Origin: UBA4093 sp036676455
Lineage (GTDB): Bacteria; Cyanobacteriota; Sericytochromatia; S15B-MN24; UBA4093
Length of the DNA: 64,000 nt
NCBI GenBank assembly: GCA_036676455.1
Contig: JAKFCW010000040.1
Span: 17,755 to 81,754 of the forward strand
Direction: 5' to 3'
This document shows, piece by piece, positions 1 to 7,877 of this stretch. The notes beneath the pieces were generated by a model that was not told the DNA's origin, did no database searches, and saw only the letters and a program-made list of their open reading frames with translations. Numbering within the stretch: position 1 is the first letter of the stretch; each line of letters starts with the position of its first letter. A program made the translations under genes and the position numbers.

Positions 1-361
1 CGAAGTCGAACTGTCCGTCCCGGGTGTAGACGTTCTGGGTGCCGTCGTTGAGGATGAACATCCCCTCGCCGCTGATTGCCAGGTCGGTGGCCCTTCCGGT
101 GACCTGCAGCGCGCCCTGGCTCATGATCATGTCGATCGAGCCGACGGTCATGCCGAGACCGACCTGCGCGGGGTTGGTGCCGCCCAGGCCGTTCGCCGGG
201 GCCGCGCCGCCGCGCAGGGTCTGCGAGAACTGGTTCTGGAAGTTGACCCGCTGGCCCTTGTAGCCGATGGTGTTGACGTTCGCGATGTTGTTGCCCAGGA
301 CGTCGAGACGCACCTGGTGGTTGCGCATGCCGGAGACGCCCGAGTTCATTGCACGAAGCAT
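1..361 (-). CDS. flgE: Flagellar hook protein FlgE, N-terminal part (cut by window edge)
   Basis: Encodes the first 120 residues of a hook/rod-family protein that forms the extracellular flagellar hook. The start is ATG at 361 with GGAGGA just upstream. Residues 1-35 are the classic Flg_bb_rod stretch (MLRAMNSGVSGMRNHQ, then LGNNIANVNTIGYK), which forms the D0 coiled coil. It is followed by LAISGEGMFILNDG, typical of FlgE, FlgF and FlgG. FlgE is preferred over FlgF/FlgG because the gene is last after flgD and the TIGR02530 gene, the usual order in Clostridia and Thermotogae. The C-terminus lies outside the window. Confidence 0.85.
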   Translation of the reverse strand, partial: MLRAMNSGVSGMRNHQVRLDVLGNNIANVNTIGYKGQRVNFQNQFSQTLRGGAAPANGLGGTNPAQVGLGMTVGSIDMIMSQGALQVTGRATDLAISGEGMFILNDGTQNVYTRDGQFDF

Positions 362-386
362 GAATCCTCCTCGTGAGTGGGGCGGG

Positions 387-407
387 CCCGGACCAGTCGG
401 GTCCGGG
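387..407 (-). other. Hairpin in the flgE leader
   Basis: A perfect 8-bp stem (387-394 with 400-407) with a 5-nt loop lies between the TIGR02530-family gene and the flgE ribosome binding site. There is no T tract, so it is more likely an mRNA processing or stability element than a terminator. Function is inference. Confidence 0.35.
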
Positions 408-467
408 GCGGGCTCTCCCGAGAAGGGTCCGAGCCTTGCCGCCTGTGAAGCCGTGAAACGTTAAGGG

Positions 468-851
468 TTAAACGATGACCGCCGAGTCGATGTTGGTGAA
501 GACGTTCTCCTTGAGGCTAGCCCCATCGACCGCCGTGATGACCGTCCGGTTCTTCACCGAGACGATGACCGCGAGGTCTTCCATCAGCACGAGCGACTCC
601 TTCGCTCCCTTGCTCGCCGCGCGATCCACGGCTTCCGTCAGCTTGGCCATGCGCGCCTCGTCGAGGTCGATCCCCCGGCTCTTCAGGCGAGCCTGCGCAT
701 GGGCCGAGATCTTGATCTCCCGGGTCTTCGCGTCGAAGAAGTCCCCGAACGCGGGGCCCGTCGAGCGGGTGACCGGGGTTCCGGATTTGGGACCACCAGG
801 CCCTACCGGACCAATGGGTCCCGGGGGGAAACCAATGCCATCGAGCGACAT
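468..851 (-). CDS. Flagellar operon protein, TIGR02530 (Flg_new) family
   Basis: A 127-residue protein. The start at 851 is set by an AGGAGGG motif about 5 nt upstream; it lies 2 nt past the flgD stop, suggesting coupled translation. Residues 1-25 are Gly/Pro-rich (GFPPGPIGPVGPGGP). The rest matches the TIGR02530 pattern: KISAHAQARLKSRGI, then ESLVLMEDLAVIVSVKNRTVITAVD near the C-terminus. Members sit between flgD and flgE in Firmicutes-like flagellar operons and are thought to assist hook assembly, but the molecular role is not established. The Pro/Gly N-terminus is unusual. Confidence 0.75.
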   Translation of the reverse strand: MSLDGIGFPPGPIGPVGPGGPKSGTPVTRSTGPAFGDFFDAKTREIKISAHAQARLKSRGIDLDEARMAKLTEAVDRAASKGAKESLVLMEDLAVIVSVKNRTVITAVDGASLKENVFTNIDSAVIV

Positions 852-852
852 G

Positions 853-1299
853 CTATCCCTCCTGCTGCTTATCATCGGCAGGAGGCTTGAGAGCTTGAGG
901 GTCAGCGACCTGCTGAATCGCCTCGAGATCATAGGTCTTGCCGTTCACCAGCACCTTGACCTCGCCGTCGATCCGGCGGACCTCGTCGACGGTACCGGCG
1001 AAGTGCTCCTCGTCGGTCTGGATGGCCACGGTCTTGCCCAGCAGGGACGAGGCCTGGGTGAGCTGGTTGAAGTCGGACATGGCCGCGAAGCTCTTGTTGA
1101 GGCCGCGCATCTCCTCGAGGGCGTTGAACTGCGCCATCTGGGCGATGAACTCCTTGTCCTCCATGGGGTTCATGGGGTCCTGGTAGCGCAGCTGCGCCAC
1201 CAGCAGCTTCAAGAAGTCGGCTTGGCCGAGGTTCTGGGTCTTGCTGGCGCTCGAGGCGTCGACGCCCGAGGTCTTGTTGCTTACCGAAGTGGTTTCCAT
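853..1299 (-). CDS. flgD: Flagellar hook-capping protein FlgD
   Basis: A 148-residue FlgD, the scaffold cap at the hook tip that guides FlgE polymerisation and is lost when the hook is complete. The conserved N-terminal signature is clear: DFLKLLVAQLRYQDPMNPM, followed by EFIAQMAQFNALEEM. The protein is short compared with enterobacterial FlgD (about 230 residues) but close to Bacillus YlxG (about 140), so it probably has the core without the FNIII/tudor inserts. It lies between fliK and the TIGR02530 gene, all on the minus strand. Confidence 0.9.
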   Translation of the reverse strand: METTSVSNKTSGVDASSASKTQNLGQADFLKLLVAQLRYQDPMNPMEDKEFIAQMAQFNALEEMRGLNKSFAAMSDFNQLTQASSLLGKTVAIQTDEEHFAGTVDEVRRIDGEVKVLVNGKTYDLEAIQQVADPQALKPPADDKQQEG

Positions 1300-1363
1300 G
1301 ATGCTTCCTCGCTAGGCGGTCCCGCCCACGCGGAGTGGGCGGAAGACCGCATCAAAACCCGAT

Positions 1364-2770
1364 CTAGGCCTGGGCGTCGAAGCCGGAGGCGGCGAGCGCC
1401 TCGGGATGCGGCAGGTCCTCGGTCTCGCTACCCGACCAGGCATCCCAGCCCGTCTGGCGCGCATGACCCTGGTTCTGCTGCCCCGACGAATCGGGCTGAC
1501 CCTCCCGCCCGAAGGCCTGACGACCGAACTCGAAGCCGGCGGCGGCTTGCTGATCCCGCTGACCCTGCTGGCTGACGCTCACTTCCAGGCGATCGATCTT
1601 GATCCCCTGTTCCGCGAGGCTGGTCCGCAGCGCGGCAAGCTGGTTCTCGACCAGGTCGCGCACTCCGGCATGCTCGACCCGGATGACCGCGCTGACCGCG
1701 CCTTCATGGGCCTGCACCCGCACTTCCATGCGGCCGAGGTGCTCGGGATTGAGCTGGAGCTTCAATTCCGCCGGACGATCGGGAGTCTTCTGCACCTGCA
1801 TGAAGGTCTGCCTGATCGCTTCCTTCACCGGCACCGGCTCGGCCTTGATCACGGCGGACTCGGACTTGGGACCCGAAACCTCCGCGGCCACCCGCACGGG
1901 CTGGCTGATCTCCCAGGGCTTGACGGAGTCGGTCTCGGGAGCCGCCTCGTCAACGACCGCGGCCGTCACCTCGTCGAGGCTGACAGGAAGCGGGCGGGAC
2001 TCGTTCTTCGCCGGGGCGAGGGTCATCTCGGTGCGAGGAGCACCGTCCAACGACTCCCTCAGGGACATCAGCCCTTTCTCGGCGCGTAGGCCATCCAGCG
2101 TGCTCGGAACCGCCTGGCGAGCCACCGGTTTCACCGGCACGGCGGCCTTGGCAGGCTCGGTCGATTCGGTCGATTCGGTCGATTCGGTCGCTTCCGCCTC
2201 CTCGGCGTCTTGAGCCGGCTTCGCTGCTTCCCCGGTCTTGGCGATGGCCTCAGGCTTACCCTGCGGCGCGACCGCCTTGGCGATAGCCGTGGTCAAGAGC
2301 GGATCGGCCGCCTCTTTGCCTTCGGCAATGGCACCCTGCTGGGCAGCAGCGGCCGCAACCGGAGCTGCTGACTCGGGAACTTCCGTGACGGGGGCCTGAG
2401 GAGCGGGAACCGCGGCCGTCATGACGGCAACGCTGGCCAGCTCCGAGACGGGGGCCGCGGGGATGGGCGCCGGCTGCGCCTGCTCGGCGGTCGGCTCCTC
2501 GGGGGTCTTCGCGACCTGCTCCTCGGTCTTCGCCTCGCCCTTGGGGGCGGACTCGCTCGGGGATTCGGGAGCAACCTCAGGCTTGTCCTGAGGCTTGGTT
2601 TCAGCCACTCCCTTGGAAGTCGATCCGGGCTTTGACTTGGCCTGCGCCTGGTTCAGCCGCTCTTCGAAGGATCGTCCTTCGCTGCGGCCGCCCACGCGAG
2701 GCATCTCTCGGGGCGCGTATCGAGTTTCCGGGGCGGGAGCGGGCATGGCCACCATGGGATTGGGGGTCAT
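1364..2770 (-). CDS. fliK: Flagellar hook-length control protein FliK
   Basis: A 468-residue FliK-type molecular ruler; in this family it is exported during hook growth and switches the export apparatus to filament substrates. The start ATG at 2770 has AAGGAGG 5-6 nt upstream; an in-frame upstream ATG at 2845 lacks such a site. Residues about 30-280 are low-complexity Pro/Ala/Glu-rich, as expected for the ruler segment. The C-terminal Flg_hook domain is recognisable by LKLQLNPEHLGRMEVRVQ, then VRDLVENQLAALRTSL and IDRLEVSV. A tandem Ser-Thr-Glu tract is encoded by the 9-bp repeat at 2157-2190. It sits immediately before flgD. Confidence 0.85.
   Translation of the reverse strand: MTPNPMVAMPAPAPETRYAPREMPRVGGRSEGRSFEERLNQAQAKSKPGSTSKGVAETKPQDKPEVAPESPSESAPKGEAKTEEQVAKTPEEPTAEQAQPAPIPAAPVSELASVAVMTAAVPAPQAPVTEVPESAAPVAAAAAQQGAIAEGKEAADPLLTTAIAKAVAPQGKPEAIAKTGEAAKPAQDAEEAEATESTESTESTEPAKAAVPVKPVARQAVPSTLDGLRAEKGLMSLRESLDGAPRTEMTLAPAKNESRPLPVSLDEVTAAVVDEAAPETDSVKPWEISQPVRVAAEVSGPKSESAVIKAEPVPVKEAIRQTFMQVQKTPDRPAELKLQLNPEHLGRMEVRVQAHEGAVSAVIRVEHAGVRDLVENQLAALRTSLAEQGIKIDRLEVSVSQQGQRDQQAAAGFEFGRQAFGREGQPDSSGQQNQGHARQTGWDAWSGSETEDLPHPEALAASGFDAQA
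2157..2190 (-). repeat. 9-bp tandem repeat inside fliK
   Basis: TCGGTCGAT on the plus strand is repeated nearly four times without interruption. It encodes the (Thr-Glu-Ser)n tract of the FliK linker. The unit is a multiple of three, so slippage would change linker length without breaking the frame. Confidence 0.8.
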
Positions 2771-2869
2771 GGATTCCTCCTTGCTGGGCGCGCCATGCGC
2801 CCTCTCCCAGATCATCGGCCGGGATCGGAGGAAGTTTAGCGCCAAAGGCCAGGAATCGACCCTTGCCGC

Positions 2870-3148
2870 TCAGCGGGCGTGGACCTGCACGGTCTCGCGG
2901 CGCATGACGCCCTGGGCGTCGAACTCCTGGATCAGCGCCCTGGTCGCAAGCTCGGGGCCCGAGGGAGCGCCCGAGGCGTCCACCAGCAGCCGGACCACCC
3001 GCGCGATCGCGATGATCTCGTCGGCTTCCTGAGGGTTCGCGACCGGCATGCCGTCGCGCAGGTAGATTTCGCGGTTCGCCGGAGGCACCTCGTCGAAGGG
3101 AATCCGCCGCAGCACCGTGCCGGTGTTTCCGTCCACGAACTCGATCAT
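2870..3148 (-). CDS. Small flagellar-operon protein with FlaG-like motif
   Basis: A 92-residue protein of uncertain function. The ATG at 3148 directly follows the stop codon of the metallopeptidase-like gene (stop at 3150-3152), so the two are probably translationally coupled. The N-terminus, IEFVDGNTGTVLRRIPFDEV, resembles the C-terminal core of FlaG proteins (VxDxxTGEVIRQIP). The remainder is mixed helical with no membrane segment or signal peptide. Its place between fliJ and fliK supports a flagellar role, but FlaG homology is weak. Confidence 0.6.
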   Translation of the reverse strand: MIEFVDGNTGTVLRRIPFDEVPPANREIYLRDGMPVANPQEADEIIAIARVVRLLVDASGAPSGPELATRALIQEFDAQGVMRRETVQVHAR

Positions 3149-3149
3149 G

Positions 3150-4274
3150 CTAGGCAAGGCGAGCCCCCTCCCGGCCCGGCAGCTCGAGACGCTCGACGTC
3201 GAGCTGGCTGACCTTGAACTTGCCCTCGAAATCCCCTCGGAAGATGGCCTCCAGGATCCGGGTCCGGTTGGGGTACTTCTCCTGGAATGCCGCCAGCGCC
3301 TCCGGCGATTTCCGCGCCTCCAGGTAGTAGCGCCAGGTCTCCGAGAAGTCCTCGTTGGCGTTGCTTCCGGCATACTCGGAGACCCGGTTGCCATCGGCCT
3401 TGACGGCATCCTCCCAGCCCGGCGGCACCATCTCCGCGTGCCGGGTCTTGCTCGTCGAGTAGCCGGAGCCGATCAGGTGGGCCATCTCGTGGTTGAAGTG
3501 GCCCTCGTTGAGGTTGTAGGGATTTTCGTTCAGGTTCCAGAAGGTGATGTTGCCACCGCCCGCCGTGGCCGCCGAGGTAAACGTGTCACGCCCGTAAACC
3601 GTCGCCCAGTAAGCATCCTGGGGGTTAGGGACCGTTTCGAGCTCCACCGACTTGAGGGCAGGCCTGACGTGCTCGGGCACCTTGCTGAAGTACTCGACCA
3701 TCTTGGCGAACGGCTCCTTGGGATCGAGGTTCCTGGCCACCCGCACGTCGAACTCGGAGCCCTCGATCGCCAGGCGATAATCATCCCGGGGGCCCGAAGG
3801 CCCGTCCGATTTCGAGGCCCCCTGGCGAGTGATCTGGACCAGGATCGGCTTGCCGTCCAGCGCCGTGAAGCCCGCGGGCTCTCCGGCGATTGCCCGGGAG
3901 ATCGCCTCTTCCTGGGCCAGCATCGCCGGGGTCTTGCGGGGGCCCGGCCTGAGCGGCTTTTCCGGCGTCGTCTCCGGCTTGGTCTCCGGCTTCGTCTCCG
4001 GCGGCGCCTCCGGCTTGGCCTCCGCCTTGATCTCCGGCTTCACCTGGGCCTCGCGCGCCTTCTCCGCGATATCGCTGAGGCTCGTCCGGGGCTCGGTCGA
4101 GGCGGTCAGCTCCAGGCGATCGCCCGCCTGCGGCCCCTGGGGCTTCTCGGGCATCCGAGACAGCGCGTCGTCGGCCGTGGCCAGCAGATCGCCGCCGAGC
4201 CCGTCCGGGCGCGCCTTCGGCCGAAGCGTCTCGGTGATGTCCAGGTTGGGAGATTTAAACGCTCGAATCGACAC
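3150..4274 (-). CDS. Putative zinc metallopeptidase (lethal-factor-like) in the flagellar operon
   Basis: A 374-residue protein with GTG start at 4274, preceded by AGAGGAT. Residues about 60-130 are Pro/Glu/Lys-rich and look disordered. The C-terminal third carries HEMAH (His262, Glu263, His266), a gluzincin-type HExxH motif. A second acidic cluster, SNANEDFSETW, offers Glu308 or Glu312 as third zinc ligand, 42-46 residues after His266. That spacing and the Asn-x-x-Glu-Asp-Phe context resemble the anthrax lethal factor/ATLF (M34-like) fold. No signal peptide was seen. It lies between fliJ and fliK, where Bacillus has ylxF, so export through the flagellar apparatus or processing of a flagellar protein is possible but speculative. 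Confidence 0.6.
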   Translation of the reverse strand: MSIRAFKSPNLDITETLRPKARPDGLGGDLLATADDALSRMPEKPQGPQAGDRLELTASTEPRTSLSDIAEKAREAQVKPEIKAEAKPEAPPETKPETKPETTPEKPLRPGPRKTPAMLAQEEAISRAIAGEPAGFTALDGKPILVQITRQGASKSDGPSGPRDDYRLAIEGSEFDVRVARNLDPKEPFAKMVEYFSKVPEHVRPALKSVELETVPNPQDAYWATVYGRDTFTSAATAGGGNITFWNLNENPYNLNEGHFNHEMAHLIGSGYSTSKTRHAEMVPPGWEDAVKADGNRVSEYAGSNANEDFSETWRYYLEARKSPEALAAFQEKYPNRTRILEAIFRGDFEGKFKVSQLDVERLELPGREGARLA

Positions 4275-4342
4275 GCTCGGATCCTCTGATGCGCCCCTAC
4301 CCTTCTCCTATACCCTGCTTGGCGTGCGGACGAATCGTCTCG

Positions 4343-4789
4343 CTAGCTCCGCCGGCCGTGCCGGAGCGTGGCGATCTCGTCGAGTTGCTTCGACTCGGCC
4401 ATGTCCGCGGCCCTTTGATGCTCCTTCTTGGCGGCATCTTTCAACTGGTCGAGCACCTGCTTAGCTCGCGCGGCCTCGATCAGGACGGCGCGCCGCTGCT
4501 CGACGTGCCCTTCGGCCTTGACGATGATCCCGGTCTGCTCGCGGATGGAGACCGTGAGGCCCATGGAGTAGGTCTGGAACCACTGGATGGCCTGCACGTC
4601 CAGCCGGCCCTGCCGTTGCAGCTCGTGGTACTCGGCGAGCGCGTTGGCCTCGAGGATCCGCAGCTCGGTGAGCTTGGCTCTTTCCGCCTCGAGCATCCCG
4701 ATGGCCTCGGCCAGCTCGCGGCCGCGGGCCTCCTCGTCGCGCGCTCGCATGTCGAGCACGGTCTGGAGCCGGAACTTGAAGGCCTTCAT
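4343..4789 (-). CDS. fliJ: Flagellar export chaperone FliJ
   Basis: A 148-residue coiled-coil protein starting MKAFKFRLQTVLDMRARDEE, the standard FliJ opening. The body is almost continuous charged helix, as expected for the subunit that inserts into the FliI hexamer as the central stalk. Length matches the family (about 147). The start is 3 nt after the fliI stop. Identification rests on the N-terminal motif plus position after fliI. Confidence 0.85.
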   Translation of the reverse strand: MKAFKFRLQTVLDMRARDEEARGRELAEAIGMLEAERAKLTELRILEANALAEYHELQRQGRLDVQAIQWFQTYSMGLTVSIREQTGIIVKAEGHVEQRRAVLIEAARAKQVLDQLKDAAKKEHQRAADMAESKQLDEIATLRHGRRS

Positions 4790-4792
4790 GGC

Positions 4793-6106
4793 TTAGACCC
4801 CCAGGCCTTGAAGGGCGGCGATCGCCTCCTCGTAGCCTACCGGCTCGTTCACGGCCTGCTTCAGGAAGGCATTGATCTTGGGGACCAGGGCGATCGCCCG
4901 ATCGATTTGCGGATTAGAGCCGGGCTGGTAGGCCCCGATGTTGATGAGGTCCCGCGCGTCGCGGTAGACCGCCAGCATCTCGCGCAGGCCGCCCGCGGCC
5001 TTGAGGTGCTCGGGAGGGACGATCTCGGTCATGACGCGCGAGACCGAACCCAGGATGTCGATGGCCGGGTAGTGGTTCTGGGCGGCCAGGTCGCGCGAGA
5101 GGATGATGTGCCCGTCGAGGATGCCTCGCACCGTGTCCGAGATGGGCTCGTTGGTGTCGTCGCCTTCCACCAGCACGGTGTACAGGGCGGTAATGGCGCC
5201 CTGCTCGGCGGTGCCGGCGCGCTCCAGCAGCTTGGGCAGCATCGCGAAGACCGAAGGAGTGTAGCCCTTGGTGGCCGGCGGCTCACCGATCGCCAGGCCC
5301 ACCTCGCGCTGGGCCATGGCGAAGCGGGTCACGGAGTCCATCATGAGGATGACGTTGGCGCCCTGGTCGCGGAAGTGCTCGGCGATCGCCGTCGCCACGA
5401 ACGCCCCCTTGAGGCGCTGCAGCGCGGGCTGGTCTGAGGTCGCGACCACGACCACCGAGCGCGCCAGCCCCTCCTCGCCCAGGTCCCGCTCCAGGAACTC
5501 GCGAACCTCGCGGCCTCGCTCCCCGATCAGCGCGATCACGTTGAGGTCCGCCTGCGCCTCGCGGGCGATCATGCCCAAGAGGGTGCTCTTGCCGACGCCC
5601 GAGCCCGCGAAGATGCCGAGGCGCTGGCCCTGGCCACAGGTAAGCAGGCCGTCCAGCGCGCGCACCCCCATCGGCAGGGGAGTCGTGATGCGCTGGCGGG
5701 TCAAGGGATTGGGAGGCGGCGCCTCCAGAGGAGCCCGCTGCGCATGCATGATCGGGCCCTTGCCGTCGATGGGATTGCCGAGGCCGTCCACCACCCGCCC
5801 CAGCAAGCCTGCGCCCACGTTCACGTAGAGCTGACGGCCGGTCGCCACGACCGGGCTGCCCGGCTTGATGCCCTCCATCGCGCCCAGCGGCATCAGGAGC
5901 AGGCGATCCTCGCGGAAGCCGACCACCTCGGCCGGCACGACACGCCCCCCGCCGCAGTCGATGTGGGCCAGCTCGCCGAGGCTGGCCGGCGGGCCGAAGG
6001 ACTCGACCACCAGCCCGATGACCTGCGCCACCTTGCCCTCATGGCGCAGCGGCCGGCAAGCGCGCGCGCGCTCCAGGGAATGCGTGAGGTCTAGACGGGT
6101 TTCCAT
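4793..6106 (-). CDS. fliI: Flagellum-specific ATPase FliI
   Basis: A 437-residue cytoplasmic ATPase of the F1-beta-like type III secretion family; it powers or assists substrate unfolding at the export gate. The Walker A motif is GSGVGKST at residues 168-175. The Walker B strand NVILMMDSVTRF has Asp257. GERGREVREFLERDLG and SVFAMLPKLLERAG are family signatures. Length is normal. The start at 6106 overlaps the 3' end of fliH by 16 nt. Confidence 0.97.
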   Translation of the reverse strand: METRLDLTHSLERARACRPLRHEGKVAQVIGLVVESFGPPASLGELAHIDCGGGRVVPAEVVGFREDRLLLMPLGAMEGIKPGSPVVATGRQLYVNVGAGLLGRVVDGLGNPIDGKGPIMHAQRAPLEAPPPNPLTRQRITTPLPMGVRALDGLLTCGQGQRLGIFAGSGVGKSTLLGMIAREAQADLNVIALIGERGREVREFLERDLGEEGLARSVVVVATSDQPALQRLKGAFVATAIAEHFRDQGANVILMMDSVTRFAMAQREVGLAIGEPPATKGYTPSVFAMLPKLLERAGTAEQGAITALYTVLVEGDDTNEPISDTVRGILDGHIILSRDLAAQNHYPAIDILGSVSRVMTEIVPPEHLKAAGGLREMLAVYRDARDLINIGAYQPGSNPQIDRAIALVPKINAFLKQAVNEPVGYEEAIAALQGLGV

Positions 6107-6855
6107 GAGGGCTCCGCCGCCGGAATCTTGGCCTCCAGCGCTGACCCCAGCTCCGCGAGCACCGGTGCGATCACCGGATCGTCCTCGGGGTCGGCCATGA
6201 GCACCGCCGAGGCGAGCTCCCGGAACTGCGTCACGAAGCGGCCATCCACCCGGCCGGTCGGAGTCTCGAAGACGACGCCCCCGAGCCCGATGGCCGGGTC
6301 GGCCTTGATCTCGAGCTCCGGCATGTTGAGGGTGGCAGCCAGGCCCGAGGCATCGGACGGGTGCACCCGGATCCGGACGAGCACCGCGTCCTCGAGATGC
6401 GTCAGCGCTCCGCGGATCAGCGAGAGCAGGGCGTCGCGGTTGCGCGCCTCCTTGTGGAGGATGCGCTCGGCGGTAAGGAGAGCGAGTCGAAGAACATCGG
6501 TTTCGGACTGCTGAAGCCAGATCTTGCGCTGCTCAACCAGCGCCTGGGCCTCGGCCACGACAGCCTGAATCCGGGCCTGCCACTGGTTGCGGCCCTCGGC
6601 GTCGCCCTGCGCGAAGCCAGAATGATAGCCTTCCTGGCGGGCGGCCTCGCGGACGCGCTCGGCTTCCTGGGCGGCCTCGGCGAGCATGCGCTCCGCCTCG
6701 GCCTGTGCGGCGGCCAAGAGCGCGTCGAGATCGATCGCGGGCTCGACGGGAGTCTCGGGCTCGTCGAGGGAGGCCGCGACCACCTCGGCAGCCGCCGGAG
6801 CGGAGACGACCCACTTCCCGTCCCTGAGTTGCGCGCCCTTGAGGATGCGACCCAT
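6091..6855 (-). CDS. fliH: Flagellar assembly protein FliH
   Basis: A 254-residue peripheral-stalk-like regulator of FliI. Residues about 45-115 are a long Ala/Glu/Arg-rich helix including EGYHSGFAQGDAEGRNQW, matching the FliH Ala/Gly-rich heptad region. The C-terminal part (LRLALLTAERILHKEARN, then IRVHPSDASGL, and GGVVFETPTGRVDGRF) is the typical HrpE/YscL/FliH domain. Identity is supported by position between fliG and fliI. Confidence 0.9.
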   Translation of the reverse strand: MGRILKGAQLRDGKWVVSAPAAAEVVAASLDEPETPVEPAIDLDALLAAAQAEAERMLAEAAQEAERVREAARQEGYHSGFAQGDAEGRNQWQARIQAVVAEAQALVEQRKIWLQQSETDVLRLALLTAERILHKEARNRDALLSLIRGALTHLEDAVLVRIRVHPSDASGLAATLNMPELEIKADPAIGLGGVVFETPTGRVDGRFVTQFRELASAVLMADPEDDPVIAPVLAELGSALEAKIPAAEPSWKPV

Positions 6856-6858
6856 GGC

Positions 6859-7875
6859 TTAACCCACCAGTTCGTCGCCGGTGCCGCGGGAAACGATGAT
6901 CTCGCCCTTCTCCTCGAGGGAGCGGATGATGGCCACGACTTTCTGCTGGACTTCCTCGACGTCGCGGACGCGCACCGGCCCCATGAACTCCATCTCGTCC
7001 TTGACGATCTTGCCCATGCGCTCGGACATGTTCTTGAAGATCCGGGTCCGGACGTCGTCGTTGGAGCCCTTGAGGGCGACCGCCAGCTCCTTGGTGTCCA
7101 CATCGCGAAGGATGCGCTGAATCGACCGGTCGTCGAGCACCACGATGTCCTCGAAGACGAACATGAGCTTCTTGATTTCCTCGGCGAGGTCCGGGTTCTG
7201 CTCTTCGAGGGATTCCAGGATGGTCTTCTCGGTGCCGCGATCGACCCGGTTGAGCACGTCGACCAGGGCCTTGAGACCGCCGGCGTTGGTGAAGTCCTGG
7301 TTCATGACCGCCGAGAACTTGCGCTCGAGCACCTTCTCGACCTCGCGCAGGACCGCCGGGGTGGTCCGGTCCATCTGCGCGATGCGGGTGGCCACCTCGG
7401 TCTGCAAGTCGGCAGGAAGGCCCGAGATGACCATGGCCGCCTGCTCCGCCTTCATGTAGGCCAGGATCAAGGCGATGGTCTGCGGGTGCTCGTTCTGGAT
7501 GAAGTTGAGGATCTGCGAGGCGTCCGCCTGGCGGATGAACTCGAAGGGCAGGGTGGTCAGCGAGTCGCTGAGCCTTTGCAGGATTTCCTCGGCCTTGTCG
7601 GGTCCGAGGGCCTTGCTGAGCAGCTCGCGGGCGAAGTTCACGCCGCCGGTGGAGATGTACTGGTTGGCCTGCAGCGTGTGATAGAACTCCTCGAGCAGCT
7701 CCTCGGAGGACTCGTTGGAGAGCTTGCCGAGGTTGGCGATCTCGAGCGTGAGGGTCTCGACCTCCTCGGTGTCCCCCAGGGCCTTGAGGATCATGCTGGC
7801 GGTGTCGGGGCCCAGGGCCACCAGCAGGGCCGCCGCCTTCTGCTTGCCGGAAAGATGCTTCATCTTGGTAGACAT
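6859..7875 (-). CDS. fliG: Flagellar motor switch protein FliG
   Basis: A 338-residue C-ring protein that binds FliF through its N-terminal domain and generates torque against the stator through its C-terminal charged helix. Recognisable segments are KQKAAALLVALGPDTASMIL near the N-terminus, EHPQTIALILAYM in the middle domain, and VRTRIFKNMSERM in the C-terminal domain. Length is normal (about 335). Its start lies 2 nt after the fliF stop. Confidence 0.97.
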   Translation of the reverse strand: MSTKMKHLSGKQKAAALLVALGPDTASMILKALGDTEEVETLTLEIANLGKLSNESSEELLEEFYHTLQANQYISTGGVNFARELLSKALGPDKAEEILQRLSDSLTTLPFEFIRQADASQILNFIQNEHPQTIALILAYMKAEQAAMVISGLPADLQTEVATRIAQMDRTTPAVLREVEKVLERKFSAVMNQDFTNAGGLKALVDVLNRVDRGTEKTILESLEEQNPDLAEEIKKLMFVFEDIVVLDDRSIQRILRDVDTKELAVALKGSNDDVRTRIFKNMSERMGKIVKDEMEFMGPVRVRDVEEVQQKVVAIIRSLEEKGEIIVSRGTGDELVG

Positions 7876-7877
7876 GG

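Noticed and set aside
475..1575. Long plus-strand open frame over flgD and the TIGR02530 gene
   Set aside because: Antisense to well-supported flagellar genes; Arg/Leu-rich composition typical of a GC-rich shadow frame.
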